A model generated the notes under the pieces. That model was not told the DNA's origin. It ran no database searches and worked only from the letters and a program-made list of their open reading frames with translations. The position numbers and the translations under genes were made by a program. 64,000 nucleotides of DNA from Balneolaceae bacterium (GTDB taxonomy: Bacteria > Bacteroidota > Rhodothermia > Balneolales > Balneolaceae). The stretch spans positions 40,104 through 104,103 of the forward strand of contig REDS01000119.1 in NCBI GenBank assembly GCA_007693395.1, given 5' to 3'. Shown piece by piece: positions 9,353 to 18,142 of the stretch. Position 1 is the stretch's first letter; the number at the start of each line of letters is the position of its first letter.

Positions 9353-10351
9353 TTATTTGTTTCGGGTGATGATAAAGCGTATGAGATCCTCAAAGTCTTC
9401 AAAGCCACGTTTAACAGGCAGAGTGCGCAGAGTGGCTAAAGCATTTTCAGTGTATTCTACCATTTTCTTTTCTGCTGCCTCGAGACCGTTATACTCATGT
9501 ACAAATGCCACAATTTTGTTGATATCTTTGTTGGTTTTTTTCCGTTTTCTCATCAATCGGCGAATGTGCAGCTGCTTCGGCTTGGATGCGTTTTCGAGTG
9601 CGTAGATGAGGGGAAGGGTTACTTTTCTTTCCTTGATATCATTACGAGTGGGTTTACCGATATCATCCCGGCCGTAATCGAACAGGTCATCTTTAATCTG
9701 GAACGCTATACCAATATCCAGCCCAACATTATGCATCGCTTCGGCGATATAGTCATCATCAGTAGCAGCTATAGCGCCGCACTGACAACAGGCTGCGATA
9801 AGGCTTGCCGTTTTTTCAGAAATAATCTGGAAGTAGCGCTCTTCCGTCATATTAAAAAGGTTGGATGTTTTGAGCTGCCTTAATTCCCCTTCACTCATTT
9901 TCTTAACTGCGTCAGACAGTACATGCAGCAGTTTATACTCTTTGTGTTCGAGTGCAATTAACAGGCCTTTGGATAGTAAAAAATCACCAAGCAGCACTCC
10001 TGCCTTATTGCGCCAAATTTTGTTGATGCTTAAAAAGCCACGGCGTTTGTCTGCTTCATCCACCACGTCATCATGAATCAGAGTGGCAGTGTGGAGTAAT
10101 TCAACCATGGTTGCAGCTATAAAACTGCGGTCATCAATATTCCCAAACATGCGTGCAGTCATAAATACAAATGTGGGCCTTATCTCTTTCCCTTTTTGCC
10201 GCAGTAAATATTGAATGATCTGATCGAGAAGAAAAACTTCACTGCTTATCTCATTTTTGAAAAATTTTCTGAATACAGCGAGGTCGTCTTTAACGGGAGC
10301 TGTTACTTCTGAGAGCGAATTTTTTTTCGATAAAATATCTGTAGTGCTCAA
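9353..10351 (-). CDS. ispB: Polyprenyl diphosphate synthase (trans-isoprenyl type)
   Basis: 332 aa all-helical trans-prenyltransferase. The two aspartate-rich Mg-binding motifs are present: IHDDVVDEADKRRG (DDVVD at about 94-98) and QIKDDLFDYGRDD (about 221-225). GKEIRP near residue 57 binds IPP. It elongates farnesyl diphosphate with IPP for quinone side chains. The start is a TTG at 10349-10351 with an AGAGG stretch just upstream. First gene of the envelope operon, divergent from pfkA. Product chain length cannot be read from motifs, so ispB versus hepT or menaquinone-specific naming is uncertain. Confidence 0.88.
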   Translation of the reverse strand: MSTTDILSKKNSLSEVTAPVKDDLAVFRKFFKNEISSEVFLLDQIIQYLLRQKGKEIRPTFVFMTARMFGNIDDRSFIAATMVELLHTATLIHDDVVDEADKRRGFLSINKIWRNKAGVLLGDFLLSKGLLIALEHKEYKLLHVLSDAVKKMSEGELRQLKTSNLFNMTEERYFQIISEKTASLIAACCQCGAIAATDDDYIAEAMHNVGLDIGIAFQIKDDLFDYGRDDIGKPTRNDIKERKVTLPLIYALENASKPKQLHIRRLMRKRKKTNKDINKIVAFVHEYNGLEAAEKKMVEYTENALATLRTLPVKRGFEDFEDLIRFIITRNK

Positions 10352-10489
10352 TTAAACCTCTTGCAGAGTACTTTTGGGTAGTTGGTTTAAGATGTGTTAA
10401 TAATACAAATATTACTCATTAATAATTTGCGCAATGCATACCTGATTTTTAGTTTACGTAACACTAACCTATCAAAACATCATACACAT

Positions 10490-11434
10490 TTGAAACATAT
10501 AGCAGTTCTTACAAGTGGCGGAGACTCTCCCGGGATGAATGCCGCAATCAGGGCGGTGATCCGATCGGCTGAGCATTTTGAATTACAAATAGTTGGTGTA
10601 AGATTTGGCTTTAGGGGATTAATTAAGGGTGATTTTGTTCCATTTACTTCTTCTGATGCATCGGGAATAATACAGCGGGGAGGCACCATTTTGAAATCGG
10701 CCCGCTCCGATGAATTTATGACTAAAGAGGGGCGGCAGAAAGCAGCAAATCAGCTTAAAGACAAAAAAATTGAAGCACTTGTTGTAATCGGAGGAGACGG
10801 AACATTTCGAGGTGCAACTGTGCTTGCCAAAGAGCACGGAATTAAAGTTGTTGGAATACCCGGAACCATCGATAATGATCTGATTGGTAGCGATGAAACC
10901 ATCGGGTACGACACGGCACTGAATACGGCTATGGAAGCGATCGATAAAATCCGCGATACGGCGGACGCACATGAGCGCCTTTTTTTGATTGAAGTGATGG
11001 GGCGCCATGCAGGTTTTGTAGCTCTGGAAACGGGGCTTGCAAGTGGAGCAGAACTAATCATACTGCCCGAATATAATCGGGATATTGATGAGATAAAATC
11101 TTCACTAAAAGAGATTCTGAAAGTACACAGCCGCAGTACTCTGGTAATTGTAGCGGAAGGTGAGCAGACAGGAGGAGCAGTAAAATTAGGAGAACAACTT
11201 GAACCCGAATTTAAGCAATATGACATGCGCGTTGCAATTTTAGGGCATATTCAGCGCGGTGGGGCACCCACTGCACGTGATCGTGTTCTCGCGAGCAGGT
11301 TGGGTTATGAGGCTGTAAACGCACTGCAAAATGGGTTGAGTGGTGTAATGGTGGGAGTAATTAACAATGTAGTAAAAATCACTCCGCTTGAAGAAACATT
11401 TGGAAAAAAAAAAAATAGATTTCGATCTTGTTGA
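10490..11434 (+). CDS. pfkA: ATP-dependent 6-phosphofructokinase (3' frame shift at poly-A)
   Basis: Catalyses fructose-6-phosphate to fructose-1,6-bisphosphate, the committing step of glycolysis. Family motifs: IAVLTSGGDSPGMNAAIRAV at the N-terminus, VVIGGDGTFRGA, GIPGTIDNDL with the catalytic TIDND Asp, and EVMGRHAGF. An ATG at 10394 would add 32 residues unlike PfkA. The TTG at 10490-10492 gives MKHIAVLTSGGD, matching the usual start, so I chose it (315 codons). The frame ends in KKKNRFRSC after a run of 12 A at 11404-11415. With one A fewer the frame reads IDFDLVELSKVLR and stops at 11454-11456, which resembles the normal PfkA C-terminus, 4 bp before pgi. Confidence 0.9.
   Translation: MKHIAVLTSGGDSPGMNAAIRAVIRSAEHFELQIVGVRFGFRGLIKGDFVPFTSSDASGIIQRGGTILKSARSDEFMTKEGRQKAANQLKDKKIEALVVIGGDGTFRGATVLAKEHGIKVVGIPGTIDNDLIGSDETIGYDTALNTAMEAIDKIRDTADAHERLFLIEVMGRHAGFVALETGLASGAELIILPEYNRDIDEIKSSLKEILKVHSRSTLVIVAEGEQTGGAVKLGEQLEPEFKQYDMRVAILGHIQRGGAPTARDRVLASRLGYEAVNALQNGLSGVMVGVINNVVKITPLEETFGKKKNRFRSC
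11404..11415 (+). other. pfkA: 12-A homopolymer at the pfkA 3' end (frameshift or slippage site)
   Basis: Twelve consecutive A residues separate two pfkA frames. The uninterrupted frame ends at 11434 with a non-family tail. The frame reached by losing one A (or by slippage) continues to 11456 with DFDLVELSKVLR. Three explanations fit: an assembly error in the homopolymer, a real indel, or transcriptional slippage that yields both products. Confidence 0.75.
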
Positions 11435-11459
11435 ACTGTCAAAAGTATTACGATAAAAA

Positions 11460-12749
11460 ATGATAAAAACAGACATAAGCAGTGCAAAGAAGTTTCTTGA
11501 CGAAGCTGAATTAAATGTTGCAAGGAAGAAAGCGGCAGAAGCTTTCAAAATAGTAAAAGAGAAAAGCGGCCCTGGCTGCGAGTGGTTAGGCTGGCGCCGC
11601 ATTCTGGATACTCCAAATGATGCTGAGCTGGAAGAGATCTCATCACTTGCGGCTAAAATACGCCGGGATGCAGACATATTTATTGTTGCCGGTATTGGTG
11701 GATCTTACACCGGAGCTATGGCACTCATTAAAGCACTCACTCCTCAGTTTGGGCAAAAAGGACCTGAAATTATCTATGCCGGGCACCACATGAGCGGGCG
11801 ATATCTTTCTGAATTGGTGAATTTTCTTGATCAACCAAAAGAAGATGGAAGTACAAAGCAGGTTTACCTGAATGTGATTTCAAAATCCGGAAGCACGCTC
11901 GAAACGGCACTGGCCTTCAGAACCCTGAGAAGCTGGATGCACAAAAAATATGATGATGCAAAGGATAGAATAATTGCAACAACAGGACCCGAAGGCGGGG
12001 TTTTGAATAATATCATCAAAGAAGAGGGGTACAAAAAATATATCATACCGGATGATGTTGGTGGGCGATTTTCTGTACTTACACCCGTTGGCCTCCTGCC
12101 GGTTTCTGTTGCAGGGATCGATATTCAAACTCTTTTTTATGGTGCTGTGTCAGAATTTGAGGAAAACGAAACGGATGCATCAGAAGTGATTGAATATGCT
12201 GCTGCGCGTTACCTTTTCCACGAAAACGATTACGCAATAGATGTAATTGGTTCATTTGAACCCGAACTTCTTGGATTTACTGCATGGATTCAGCAGCTGA
12301 TCGGAGAGAGTGAAGGGAAAGAAGGGAAAGGATTATTCCCAGCGTTAGCCGGCTACTCTACCGATTTGCACAGTGTAGGTCAATTAGTTCAGGAAGGACG
12401 AAGAAACATTGTGGAAACACTTCTTGTAGTAGATAAATCTTTTTCAGACTTAAAGGTTACAAGCGAAAGCTCGGGAGATGTGGATGGGCTGGATTATCTA
12501 TCTGGAAAACCATTTCATGAAATTAACCGCAGCGCTCTTGATGGTACTGTGCAGGCTCATACAGAAGGTGGCGTTCCTGTAATAAAAATTCGTCTCGAAA
12601 TGCTGAATACCCAACAGCTGGGACGGTTGATCTATTTTTATGAACTCTTTACAGCTGTTTATGTTTACATGCTGGGTGTAAACCCGTTTAATCAGCCGGG
12701 AGTTGAAGATTATAAAAAAGCCATGTATACACTTTTAGGAAAAGCTTAA
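11460..12749 (+). CDS. pgi: Glucose-6-phosphate isomerase
   Basis: 429 aa, the short form typical of Firmicutes and several Bacteroidota rather than the 550-aa E. coli type. Seen: GIGGSYTGAMALIKAL (phosphate-binding loop), SKSGSTLETALAFR, GGRFSVLTPVGLLP and the GESEGKEGKGLFP...STDLHS block with catalytic residues. It interconverts glucose-6-phosphate and fructose-6-phosphate, immediately after pfkA (4 bp from the frame-corrected stop). Its stop overlaps the next start as TAATG, implying translational coupling. Confidence 0.95.
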   Translation: MIKTDISSAKKFLDEAELNVARKKAAEAFKIVKEKSGPGCEWLGWRRILDTPNDAELEEISSLAAKIRRDADIFIVAGIGGSYTGAMALIKALTPQFGQKGPEIIYAGHHMSGRYLSELVNFLDQPKEDGSTKQVYLNVISKSGSTLETALAFRTLRSWMHKKYDDAKDRIIATTGPEGGVLNNIIKEEGYKKYIIPDDVGGRFSVLTPVGLLPVSVAGIDIQTLFYGAVSEFEENETDASEVIEYAAARYLFHENDYAIDVIGSFEPELLGFTAWIQQLIGESEGKEGKGLFPALAGYSTDLHSVGQLVQEGRRNIVETLLVVDKSFSDLKVTSESSGDVDGLDYLSGKPFHEINRSALDGTVQAHTEGGVPVIKIRLEMLNTQQLGRLIYFYELFTAVYVYMLGVNPFNQPGVEDYKKAMYTLLGKA

Positions 12750-13381
12750 TGCCGGATTCAAATAAAAAATATATTGCGATTGCCGGTAACATTGGCGCAG
12801 GAAAATCCAGCCTCACATCTTTACTCGGAAAAAACTTTGGGTGGGAAACCTATTACGAATCGGTAGATGATAATCCGTACCTCTCCGACTTTTATGATGA
12901 CATGAGGCGATGGAGTTTTAATCTTCAGATCTATTTTTTATCGAGCAGGTTTCAGCATCAAAAAACGTTGATGGGTGCCCAAAAAAGCCTAATTCAGGAC
13001 AGAACCATTTATGAAGATGTGGAAATATTTGCGAAAAACCTCCATGAAATGGGCCTGATGAGCGACAGAGACTATAAAAATTACTGTGCTCTTTTTGCCG
13101 AGATGGTATCGTACTTAAAACCACCGGATCTGCTTATTTATCTCCGGGCTGAAGTTCCTACTCTCGTAAGGCAGATTCAGCAGCGTGGCAGGGAATATGA
13201 GAATACTATCCGAATAGAATATCTCGAAAGACTGAACCGGCTTTATGAAGACTGGATTGACAGATACAACCAGGAAAAACTGATTATAGACACAGATAAT
13301 CTCGATTTTGTTAACAACGAAGAAGATCTTGGTAAAGTAATTACATTAGTAGAGCAAAGATTGTTTGGGCTGTTTAATTAA
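12749..13381 (+). CDS. Deoxynucleoside kinase (dGK/dAK family)
   Basis: 210 aa P-loop kinase of the deoxynucleoside kinase family that phosphorylates purine or pyrimidine deoxynucleosides for dNTP salvage. Walker A is GNIGAGKSS (about residues 13-21). The DRTIYEDVEIFA segment holds the ERS/DR-type catalytic motif, and QQRGREYE forms the lid arginine region. It shares one base with the pgi stop and lies 32 bp before the YceD-like gene. Base specificity (dA/dG versus dC/T) cannot be fixed by eye. Confidence 0.88.
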   Translation: MPDSNKKYIAIAGNIGAGKSSLTSLLGKNFGWETYYESVDDNPYLSDFYDDMRRWSFNLQIYFLSSRFQHQKTLMGAQKSLIQDRTIYEDVEIFAKNLHEMGLMSDRDYKNYCALFAEMVSYLKPPDLLIYLRAEVPTLVRQIQQRGREYENTIRIEYLERLNRLYEDWIDRYNQEKLIIDTDNLDFVNNEEDLGKVITLVEQRLFGLFN

Positions 13382-13413
13382 ATTGCATTAAAAAAGAGTT
13401 ATTTCTATTTTTC

Positions 13414-13935
13414 ATGGCTATTGTGGAAACAGCTAAATTGACTTTTAACGTAAAAGATCTGCCCGATGGCAGAAGCAGCAGAACGGTTCAGTTAGAACCC
13501 GGAGAGATTGAACTCGACGATACTGCAACTTTTGATGGCGGCTCTGTATATGTGGATTTTTACAAAACAGAGCATTTTGTTGAAGTTAAATTCAATATTG
13601 CTGCAATTGCAGAACTGATTTGCGACAGATCTTTACAATCATTTAAAAAGGATTTAACAGGATCATATTACATTTATTTCGATCCAGGTGATGTTGAAGA
13701 GTCAGAAACGGCAAAAGGATCTGTAAAACAGATATCCCGGGTAGATTTATCAATGGATATCAGCAAAGAAGTTCGCGATACAATGATGCTTGACATTCCA
13801 ATAAAGAAAATTCATCCGGATTTCTTAGATTCTGAAGGAAATCCTGTTGATTTTGAGATTCAATCATTTGGGAGTCAGGACAATAAAAAAAATGATATTG
13901 ACCCAAGATGGGCAGCTTTAAAAAAACTGAAGTAA
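13414..13935 (+). CDS. YceD/DUF177 family protein
   Basis: 173 aa. The N-terminal beta-rich region followed by ICDRSLQSFKKDLTGSYYIYF (conserved C-D-R/C-L motif of DUF177), the C-terminal PIKKIHPDF and the DPRWAALKKLK ending fit the YceD family. In most bacteria this gene sits directly before rpmF, as here (19 bp). The family is linked to 23S rRNA accumulation or ribosome assembly in plants and bacteria, but its biochemical role is not settled. Assigned from length, motifs and the invariant neighbourhood. Confidence 0.85.
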   Translation: MAIVETAKLTFNVKDLPDGRSSRTVQLEPGEIELDDTATFDGGSVYVDFYKTEHFVEVKFNIAAIAELICDRSLQSFKKDLTGSYYIYFDPGDVEESETAKGSVKQISRVDLSMDISKEVRDTMMLDIPIKKIHPDFLDSEGNPVDFEIQSFGSQDNKKNDIDPRWAALKKLK

Positions 13936-13954
13936 CTTATTAAATTGCAATTAA

Positions 13955-14137
13955 ATGGCACATCCTAAACGAAAAACATCGAAAGCCCGCAGAAATAAAA
14001 GGCGTTCTCATCACGCAATCAGTGAAATACCGCTGGCTGAGTGTAAAAATTGTGGTGCAATGCACCGATACCACCATGTTTGCATGGAGTGTGGATACTA
14101 CAGAGGTCGTCAGGTTATAGATATTTCTAAATCCTAA
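13955..14137 (+). CDS. rpmF: 50S ribosomal protein L32
   Basis: 60 aa. MAHPKRKTSKARRNKRRSH is the classic L32 start, and two CxxC pairs (CKNC, CMEC) form the zinc ribbon. The zinc-binding form is complete. It lies between the YceD-like gene and plsX, the widespread yceD-rpmF-plsX-fab arrangement that links ribosome and membrane-lipid synthesis. Confidence 0.98.
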   Translation: MAHPKRKTSKARRNKRRSHHAISEIPLAECKNCGAMHRYHHVCMECGYYRGRQVIDISKS

Positions 14138-14149
14138 ATTACCGTATAA

Positions 14150-15136
14150 ATGTTAATTGCTGTTGATGCAGTAGGCGGAGACCATTATCCTGAACGTCCG
14201 GTTCAGGGGGCTATTGAAGCCACCAAAGAGGACAAAGATCTTCGGATTCTTCTTTTGGGGCCGGAAGAGCTCATAAAAAAAGAACTCTCCGGCAAAGATT
14301 ACGATACCAGCAGGATTCATATACACCATGCACCTGAGATTATTGGCATGGATGAATCGCCTGCATCTGCCGTAAAAACAAAACAGCAATCTTCCATAAC
14401 TCTTGGTATTTCAGCCCATAAGCAAGGTAAATGCGATGCATTTGTAAGCGCAGGCAATACTGGGGCGTTGCTCGCCGCTTCAACCTTCATTCTTGGTAAA
14501 CTTGAAGGAGTAATCAGGCCAACCATCGCTGTAACATATCCCACTATTAAAGGTGTGAGCCTTCTCGCAGATGCCGGTGCAAATCTTGAATTGAAGCCTG
14601 AAATGTATCTTCAAGTAGCCAAAATGTGCGAAATTTTTGCCCGGGATATCATGGGGATTGAGAAACCTACGGTAGGGCTGATCAATATTGGTGAAGAGGC
14701 TGAGAAGGGACTTGAACTCCACAAAGAAGTACACAAAAAGTTAGCAGGGCTGCCGAACTTTGCTGGAAATATCGAAGGAAAAGATATTCTGTTTGGTAAA
14801 GGTGATATCTATTTGACCGATGGTTTTACAGGCAATGTTATCCTAAAGTTTGGCGAATCCATGCCTGATGTTCTTAAATACCTGCTCAAGAAAACGATGA
14901 CAGAAGATAATTTGAGTGACGAGCAACAAAAGCTTGTATTCAGTGTAATTGCCAAAACTATGGATACATTTAATTACGAACGCGTTGGCGGACTGCCATT
15001 TCTTGGGGTTAATGGCGTTAGCCTTGTGGGGCATGGAGGCAGTTCAGTTACAGCGATAAAAAATATGATACACAATGCCGTAAATTGCATTGATTCTGAG
15101 ATCAATAAAAAGATTGTCTCTTCTTTAAATAACTAA
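14150..15136 (+). CDS. plsX: Phosphate acyltransferase PlsX
   Basis: 328 aa. PlsX makes acyl-phosphate from acyl-ACP for the PlsY glycerol-3-phosphate acyltransferase, starting phospholipid synthesis. Seen: AVDAVGGDHYPERPVQGAI at the N-terminus, VSAGNTGALLA, LLADAGANLELKPE, and the DGFTGNVILKFGE and LVGHGGSS blocks. It is usually a peripheral membrane enzyme. It lies 12 bp after rpmF and 9 bp before fabH. Confidence 0.96.
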   Translation: MLIAVDAVGGDHYPERPVQGAIEATKEDKDLRILLLGPEELIKKELSGKDYDTSRIHIHHAPEIIGMDESPASAVKTKQQSSITLGISAHKQGKCDAFVSAGNTGALLAASTFILGKLEGVIRPTIAVTYPTIKGVSLLADAGANLELKPEMYLQVAKMCEIFARDIMGIEKPTVGLINIGEEAEKGLELHKEVHKKLAGLPNFAGNIEGKDILFGKGDIYLTDGFTGNVILKFGESMPDVLKYLLKKTMTEDNLSDEQQKLVFSVIAKTMDTFNYERVGGLPFLGVNGVSLVGHGGSSVTAIKNMIHNAVNCIDSEINKKIVSSLNN

Positions 15137-15145
15137 CTAATATTT

Positions 15146-16132
15146 ATGACCTCCAAAAGAGCAATTATTACCGGTGTGGGTCACTATCTGCCGGACTATG
15201 TGTTGACCAATAAAGAGCTCGAATCGTACGTGGAAACCAATGATGAATGGATTCGCACTCGTACAGGCATATCTGAGCGAAGAATCTTAAAAGATCCGGA
15301 CAAAGCCACCTCTTACATGGGTGAAAAGGCAGCAATTGAAGCGCTGGAAGATGCTGGAGTTGCTGCTGCTGATATCGATACAATTATAGTAGCTACTGTA
15401 ACGCCTGACTACATGTTTCCTGCTACCGCTGCACTTGTACAGAAAAAAATTGGTGCAGATAATGCGTACGCGTTCGATCTTTCTGCAGCCTGTTCAGGAT
15501 TCTTGTATGCACTCTCTACCGGTGGGATGATGATTGAATCGGGACGCGCTAAAAAAGTTCTTGTTATCGGTACCGATAAGATGAGTTCAATTATAGATTT
15601 CACGGACAGAACCACTTGTATTCTTTTTGGCGATGCTGCCGGTGCGGTTGTTCTCGAAGCGGGTGAAGAGGGCGGAATTATCGATTTTGTACATCACACG
15701 GAAGGCGATGAGCAGTGTATGCTCTATCAGCCGGCGGGCGGAAGCATGAATCCCGCATCGGAAGAGACTATCAAAAATAAAGGGCATTTCATCAGGCAGG
15801 ACGGCAAATCGGTATTTAAAAAAGCCACAGAAGGTATGGCAGATGTATCTCTTGAGATCATGGAGCGAAATAATTTAACCGGAGAAGATGTTGCGTGGCT
15901 GGTGCCGCATCAGGCTAACTTGCGAATAATTGATGCCACTGCCAGAAGAATGGGATTAGACAAAGAGAAGGTGATGATTAATATCGGGAAATATGGTAAT
16001 ACTACTGCGGCAACCATACCCCTCTGTCTATACGACTGGAAAGATCAGCTAAAGAAAGGTGATAATATTATTTTATCAGCTTTTGGCGGCGGATTAACCT
16101 GGGGCGCTATTTACCTGAAGTGGAGCAGATAA
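15146..16132 (+). CDS. fabH: 3-oxoacyl-ACP synthase III (KAS III)
   Basis: 328 aa thiolase-fold enzyme that condenses acetyl-CoA with malonyl-ACP to start type II fatty acid synthesis. The Cys-His-Asn triad is present: nucleophile in DLSAACSGFL (about residue 116), His in VPHQANLRI, Asn in GKYGNTTAATIPL. The N-terminal TNDEWIRTRTGI motif and C-terminal FGGGLTWGA are family hallmarks. It is one base from fabD. Substrate preference (straight or branched primers) is not readable from this alone. Confidence 0.97.
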   Translation: MTSKRAIITGVGHYLPDYVLTNKELESYVETNDEWIRTRTGISERRILKDPDKATSYMGEKAAIEALEDAGVAAADIDTIIVATVTPDYMFPATAALVQKKIGADNAYAFDLSAACSGFLYALSTGGMMIESGRAKKVLVIGTDKMSSIIDFTDRTTCILFGDAAGAVVLEAGEEGGIIDFVHHTEGDEQCMLYQPAGGSMNPASEETIKNKGHFIRQDGKSVFKKATEGMADVSLEIMERNNLTGEDVAWLVPHQANLRIIDATARRMGLDKEKVMINIGKYGNTTAATIPLCLYDWKDQLKKGDNIILSAFGGGLTWGAIYLKWSR

Positions 16133-16133
16133 A

Positions 16134-17018
16134 ATGAAAGCATATATTTTTCCGGGACAAGGATCTCAAAAAATTGGCATGGGTAAAGGCCACTTTGAAT
16201 CTAACGAAAATTTCAAAAATCTACTGAACAGAGCTGATGAAATTATGGGCATATCTCTCAGTAGAATTATGTTTGAGGGGCCATCAGAAGAGTTAACTCA
16301 AACAAAGCACACTCAACCTGCAATATTTGTGCATTCAGTTGCGCTTTTCCAAACACTGGGTCAAACACCTGATATGGTAGCGGGACACAGTCTCGGTGAA
16401 TTTTCAGCTCTTGCAGCTGCAGGTGTTTTAGATTTTGAAACCGCCTTCGAATTAGTTGTATTACGTGGTAAACTGATGCAGGAAGCAGGTACAATCTATC
16501 CGGGAACCATGGCTGCAATCATTGGGATGGAGAATGAGCTTGTAGAAAAAATTTGTAAAGAAGCCACTGAAGCCATTCAAAAACCGGTAGTACCGGCCAA
16601 CTACAATTCACCGGGTCAGGTTGTTATCTCCGGTGATGTGGATAGTGTGAAAAAAGCAGCAGATTTAGCAAAAGAGAACGGATGTCGGTTGGCGAAATTA
16701 TTGCCAGTTAGTGGTGCGTTTCATTCACCATTGATGCAGCCTGCTTATGAAGCATTAAAAGAAAAACTAAACGAAATTACCTTTAAATCACCAGTTTGTC
16801 CGGTCTATAGTAATGTAACTGCAGTTGCTACATCGGAATCTGACCTCATCAAAAATAATTTACTTCAACAGTTAGTAAACCCGGTTAAGTGGACACAAAC
16901 CATACAAAATATGGTGAAAGACGGTGCTACAGATTTTGTGGAAGTAGGTCCGGGAAGTGTTTTGCAAGGCCTTGTTAAAAGAACAGTTAACGATGTAACC
17001 ATCGAAGGATACGAGTAA
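16134..17018 (+). CDS. fabD: Malonyl-CoA:ACP transacylase
   Basis: 294 aa. FabD transfers malonyl from CoA to ACP. Seen: FPGQGSQ at the N-terminus, the GHSLGEF nucleophile elbow with Ser at about 86, catalytic His in GAFHSPLM, and VEVGPGSVLQGL near the end. The gene lies between fabH (1 bp) and fabG (5 bp) in the expected fab order. Confidence 0.97.
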   Translation: MKAYIFPGQGSQKIGMGKGHFESNENFKNLLNRADEIMGISLSRIMFEGPSEELTQTKHTQPAIFVHSVALFQTLGQTPDMVAGHSLGEFSALAAAGVLDFETAFELVVLRGKLMQEAGTIYPGTMAAIIGMENELVEKICKEATEAIQKPVVPANYNSPGQVVISGDVDSVKKAADLAKENGCRLAKLLPVSGAFHSPLMQPAYEALKEKLNEITFKSPVCPVYSNVTAVATSESDLIKNNLLQQLVNPVKWTQTIQNMVKDGATDFVEVGPGSVLQGLVKRTVNDVTIEGYE

Positions 17019-17023
17019 TAATT

Positions 17024-17767
17024 ATGGATTTAAAAGGAAAAAACTGCCTTGTTACCGGAGGTAGTCGGGGAATCGGGAAATCTATCGCTTTAACGCTGGC
17101 AAAGCTGGGTGCAAATGTTGCCATAACTTATGCTCGCTCGGTTGATGCCGCTAATGAAGTTAAGAAAGAGATTGAAGCTCTTGGAGTTAAAAGTATCTCA
17201 TTTCAGGCAGATGCTGTACAATTTGAACGTGCCGAAGAAGTAATTAACGAAATAGTAAGCTCATGGGGATCACTTGATGTGCTTGTAAATAATGCAGGTA
17301 TTACAAAAGACAATCTAATCCTAAGAATGGATGAAAAAGCCTGGGATGATGTGATCACCACAAACCTGAAGAGCATATTTAATTACAGCAAGGCTGCCAC
17401 TAAACCTATGATGCGAGCACGTGGAGGATCCGTAATAAACATCAGTTCAGTGGTAGGTATTTCAGGAAATGCCGGGCAGAGTAATTACTCTGCATCGAAA
17501 GCCGGAATCATCGGTTTTACCAAATCATATGCCAAGGAACTGGCAAGCAGAAATATCAGGGCGAATGTTGTTGCTCCCGGATATATTTTAACTGAAATGA
17601 CCGGAAACCTAAATAAAAAAGTGCTTGAATCCATCAAAAAGGAAACACCACTTGGCCGTGCAGGCGAACCCGAAGAGATATCAAACGTTGTTGCATTCCT
17701 TGCCTCAGATCTGAGTTCATACATAACCGGTGAGGTTATACGGGTTGACGGCGGAATGGCAATGTAG
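17024..17767 (+). CDS. fabG: 3-oxoacyl-ACP reductase
   Basis: 247 aa short-chain dehydrogenase that reduces 3-oxoacyl-ACP with NADPH. The TGGSRGIG cofactor loop (11-18), NNAG, catalytic Ser in INISSVVG and YSASKAG (Tyr-x3-Lys), and the C-terminal VIRVDGGMAM are all present. Length and the position between fabD and acpP support FabG over other SDRs. Confidence 0.97.
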   Translation: MDLKGKNCLVTGGSRGIGKSIALTLAKLGANVAITYARSVDAANEVKKEIEALGVKSISFQADAVQFERAEEVINEIVSSWGSLDVLVNNAGITKDNLILRMDEKAWDDVITTNLKSIFNYSKAATKPMMRARGGSVINISSVVGISGNAGQSNYSASKAGIIGFTKSYAKELASRNIRANVVAPGYILTEMTGNLNKKVLESIKKETPLGRAGEPEEISNVVAFLASDLSSYITGEVIRVDGGMAM

Positions 17768-17776
17768 CAAGCGCAT

Positions 17777-17806
17777 TTGAATTGATAGCCAAGAGCGTGT
17801 TATTTT
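17777..17806 (+). promoter_or_regulatory. Candidate promoter upstream of acpP
   Basis: The 120-bp gap between fabG and acpP is the longest inside this gene run. TTGAAT (17777-17782) and TATTTT (17801-17806) are 18 bp apart, about 80 bp before the acpP ATG. ACP is needed at a much higher level than the enzymes, so a separate promoter or processing site here is plausible. The match is weak. Confidence 0.3.
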
Positions 17807-17887
17807 ATGGCATTATGTTGTATTTTCATATGTCAGATTTACGAAACTAACTTTTATTAAACCAATAATTAAACAATAGGTCTAAAC

Positions 17888-18124
17888 ATGTCACAAGACG
17901 TAGAAGCAAAAATCAAATCAATCATTGTAGATAAACTGGGTGTAGATGAATCAGAAGTTGTAGCTGATGCAAACTTCACCAATGATCTTGGAGCAGACTC
18001 TCTTGATACTGTAGAATTGATCATGGAATTCGAAAAAGAGTTCGACCTCAGTATTCCTGATGAAGATGCTGAGAATATTGCCACTGTTGGTGATGCTGTA
18101 AAATATATTCAGGAGAAGTCTTAG
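17888..18124 (+). CDS. acpP: Acyl carrier protein
   Basis: 78 aa acidic protein that carries acyl chains on a phosphopantetheine arm. The attachment serine (about residue 38) lies in [14 protein letters not shown], the canonical DSL motif on helix II. It lies 120 bp after fabG and 18 bp before fabF. Composition and length are standard. Confidence 0.98.
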   Translation: MSQDVEAKIKSIIVDKLGVDESEVVADANFTNDLGADSLDTVELIMEFEKEFDLSIPDEDAENIATVGDAVKYIQEKS

Positions 18125-18142
18125 AATTTAGATTCTGTTTAT

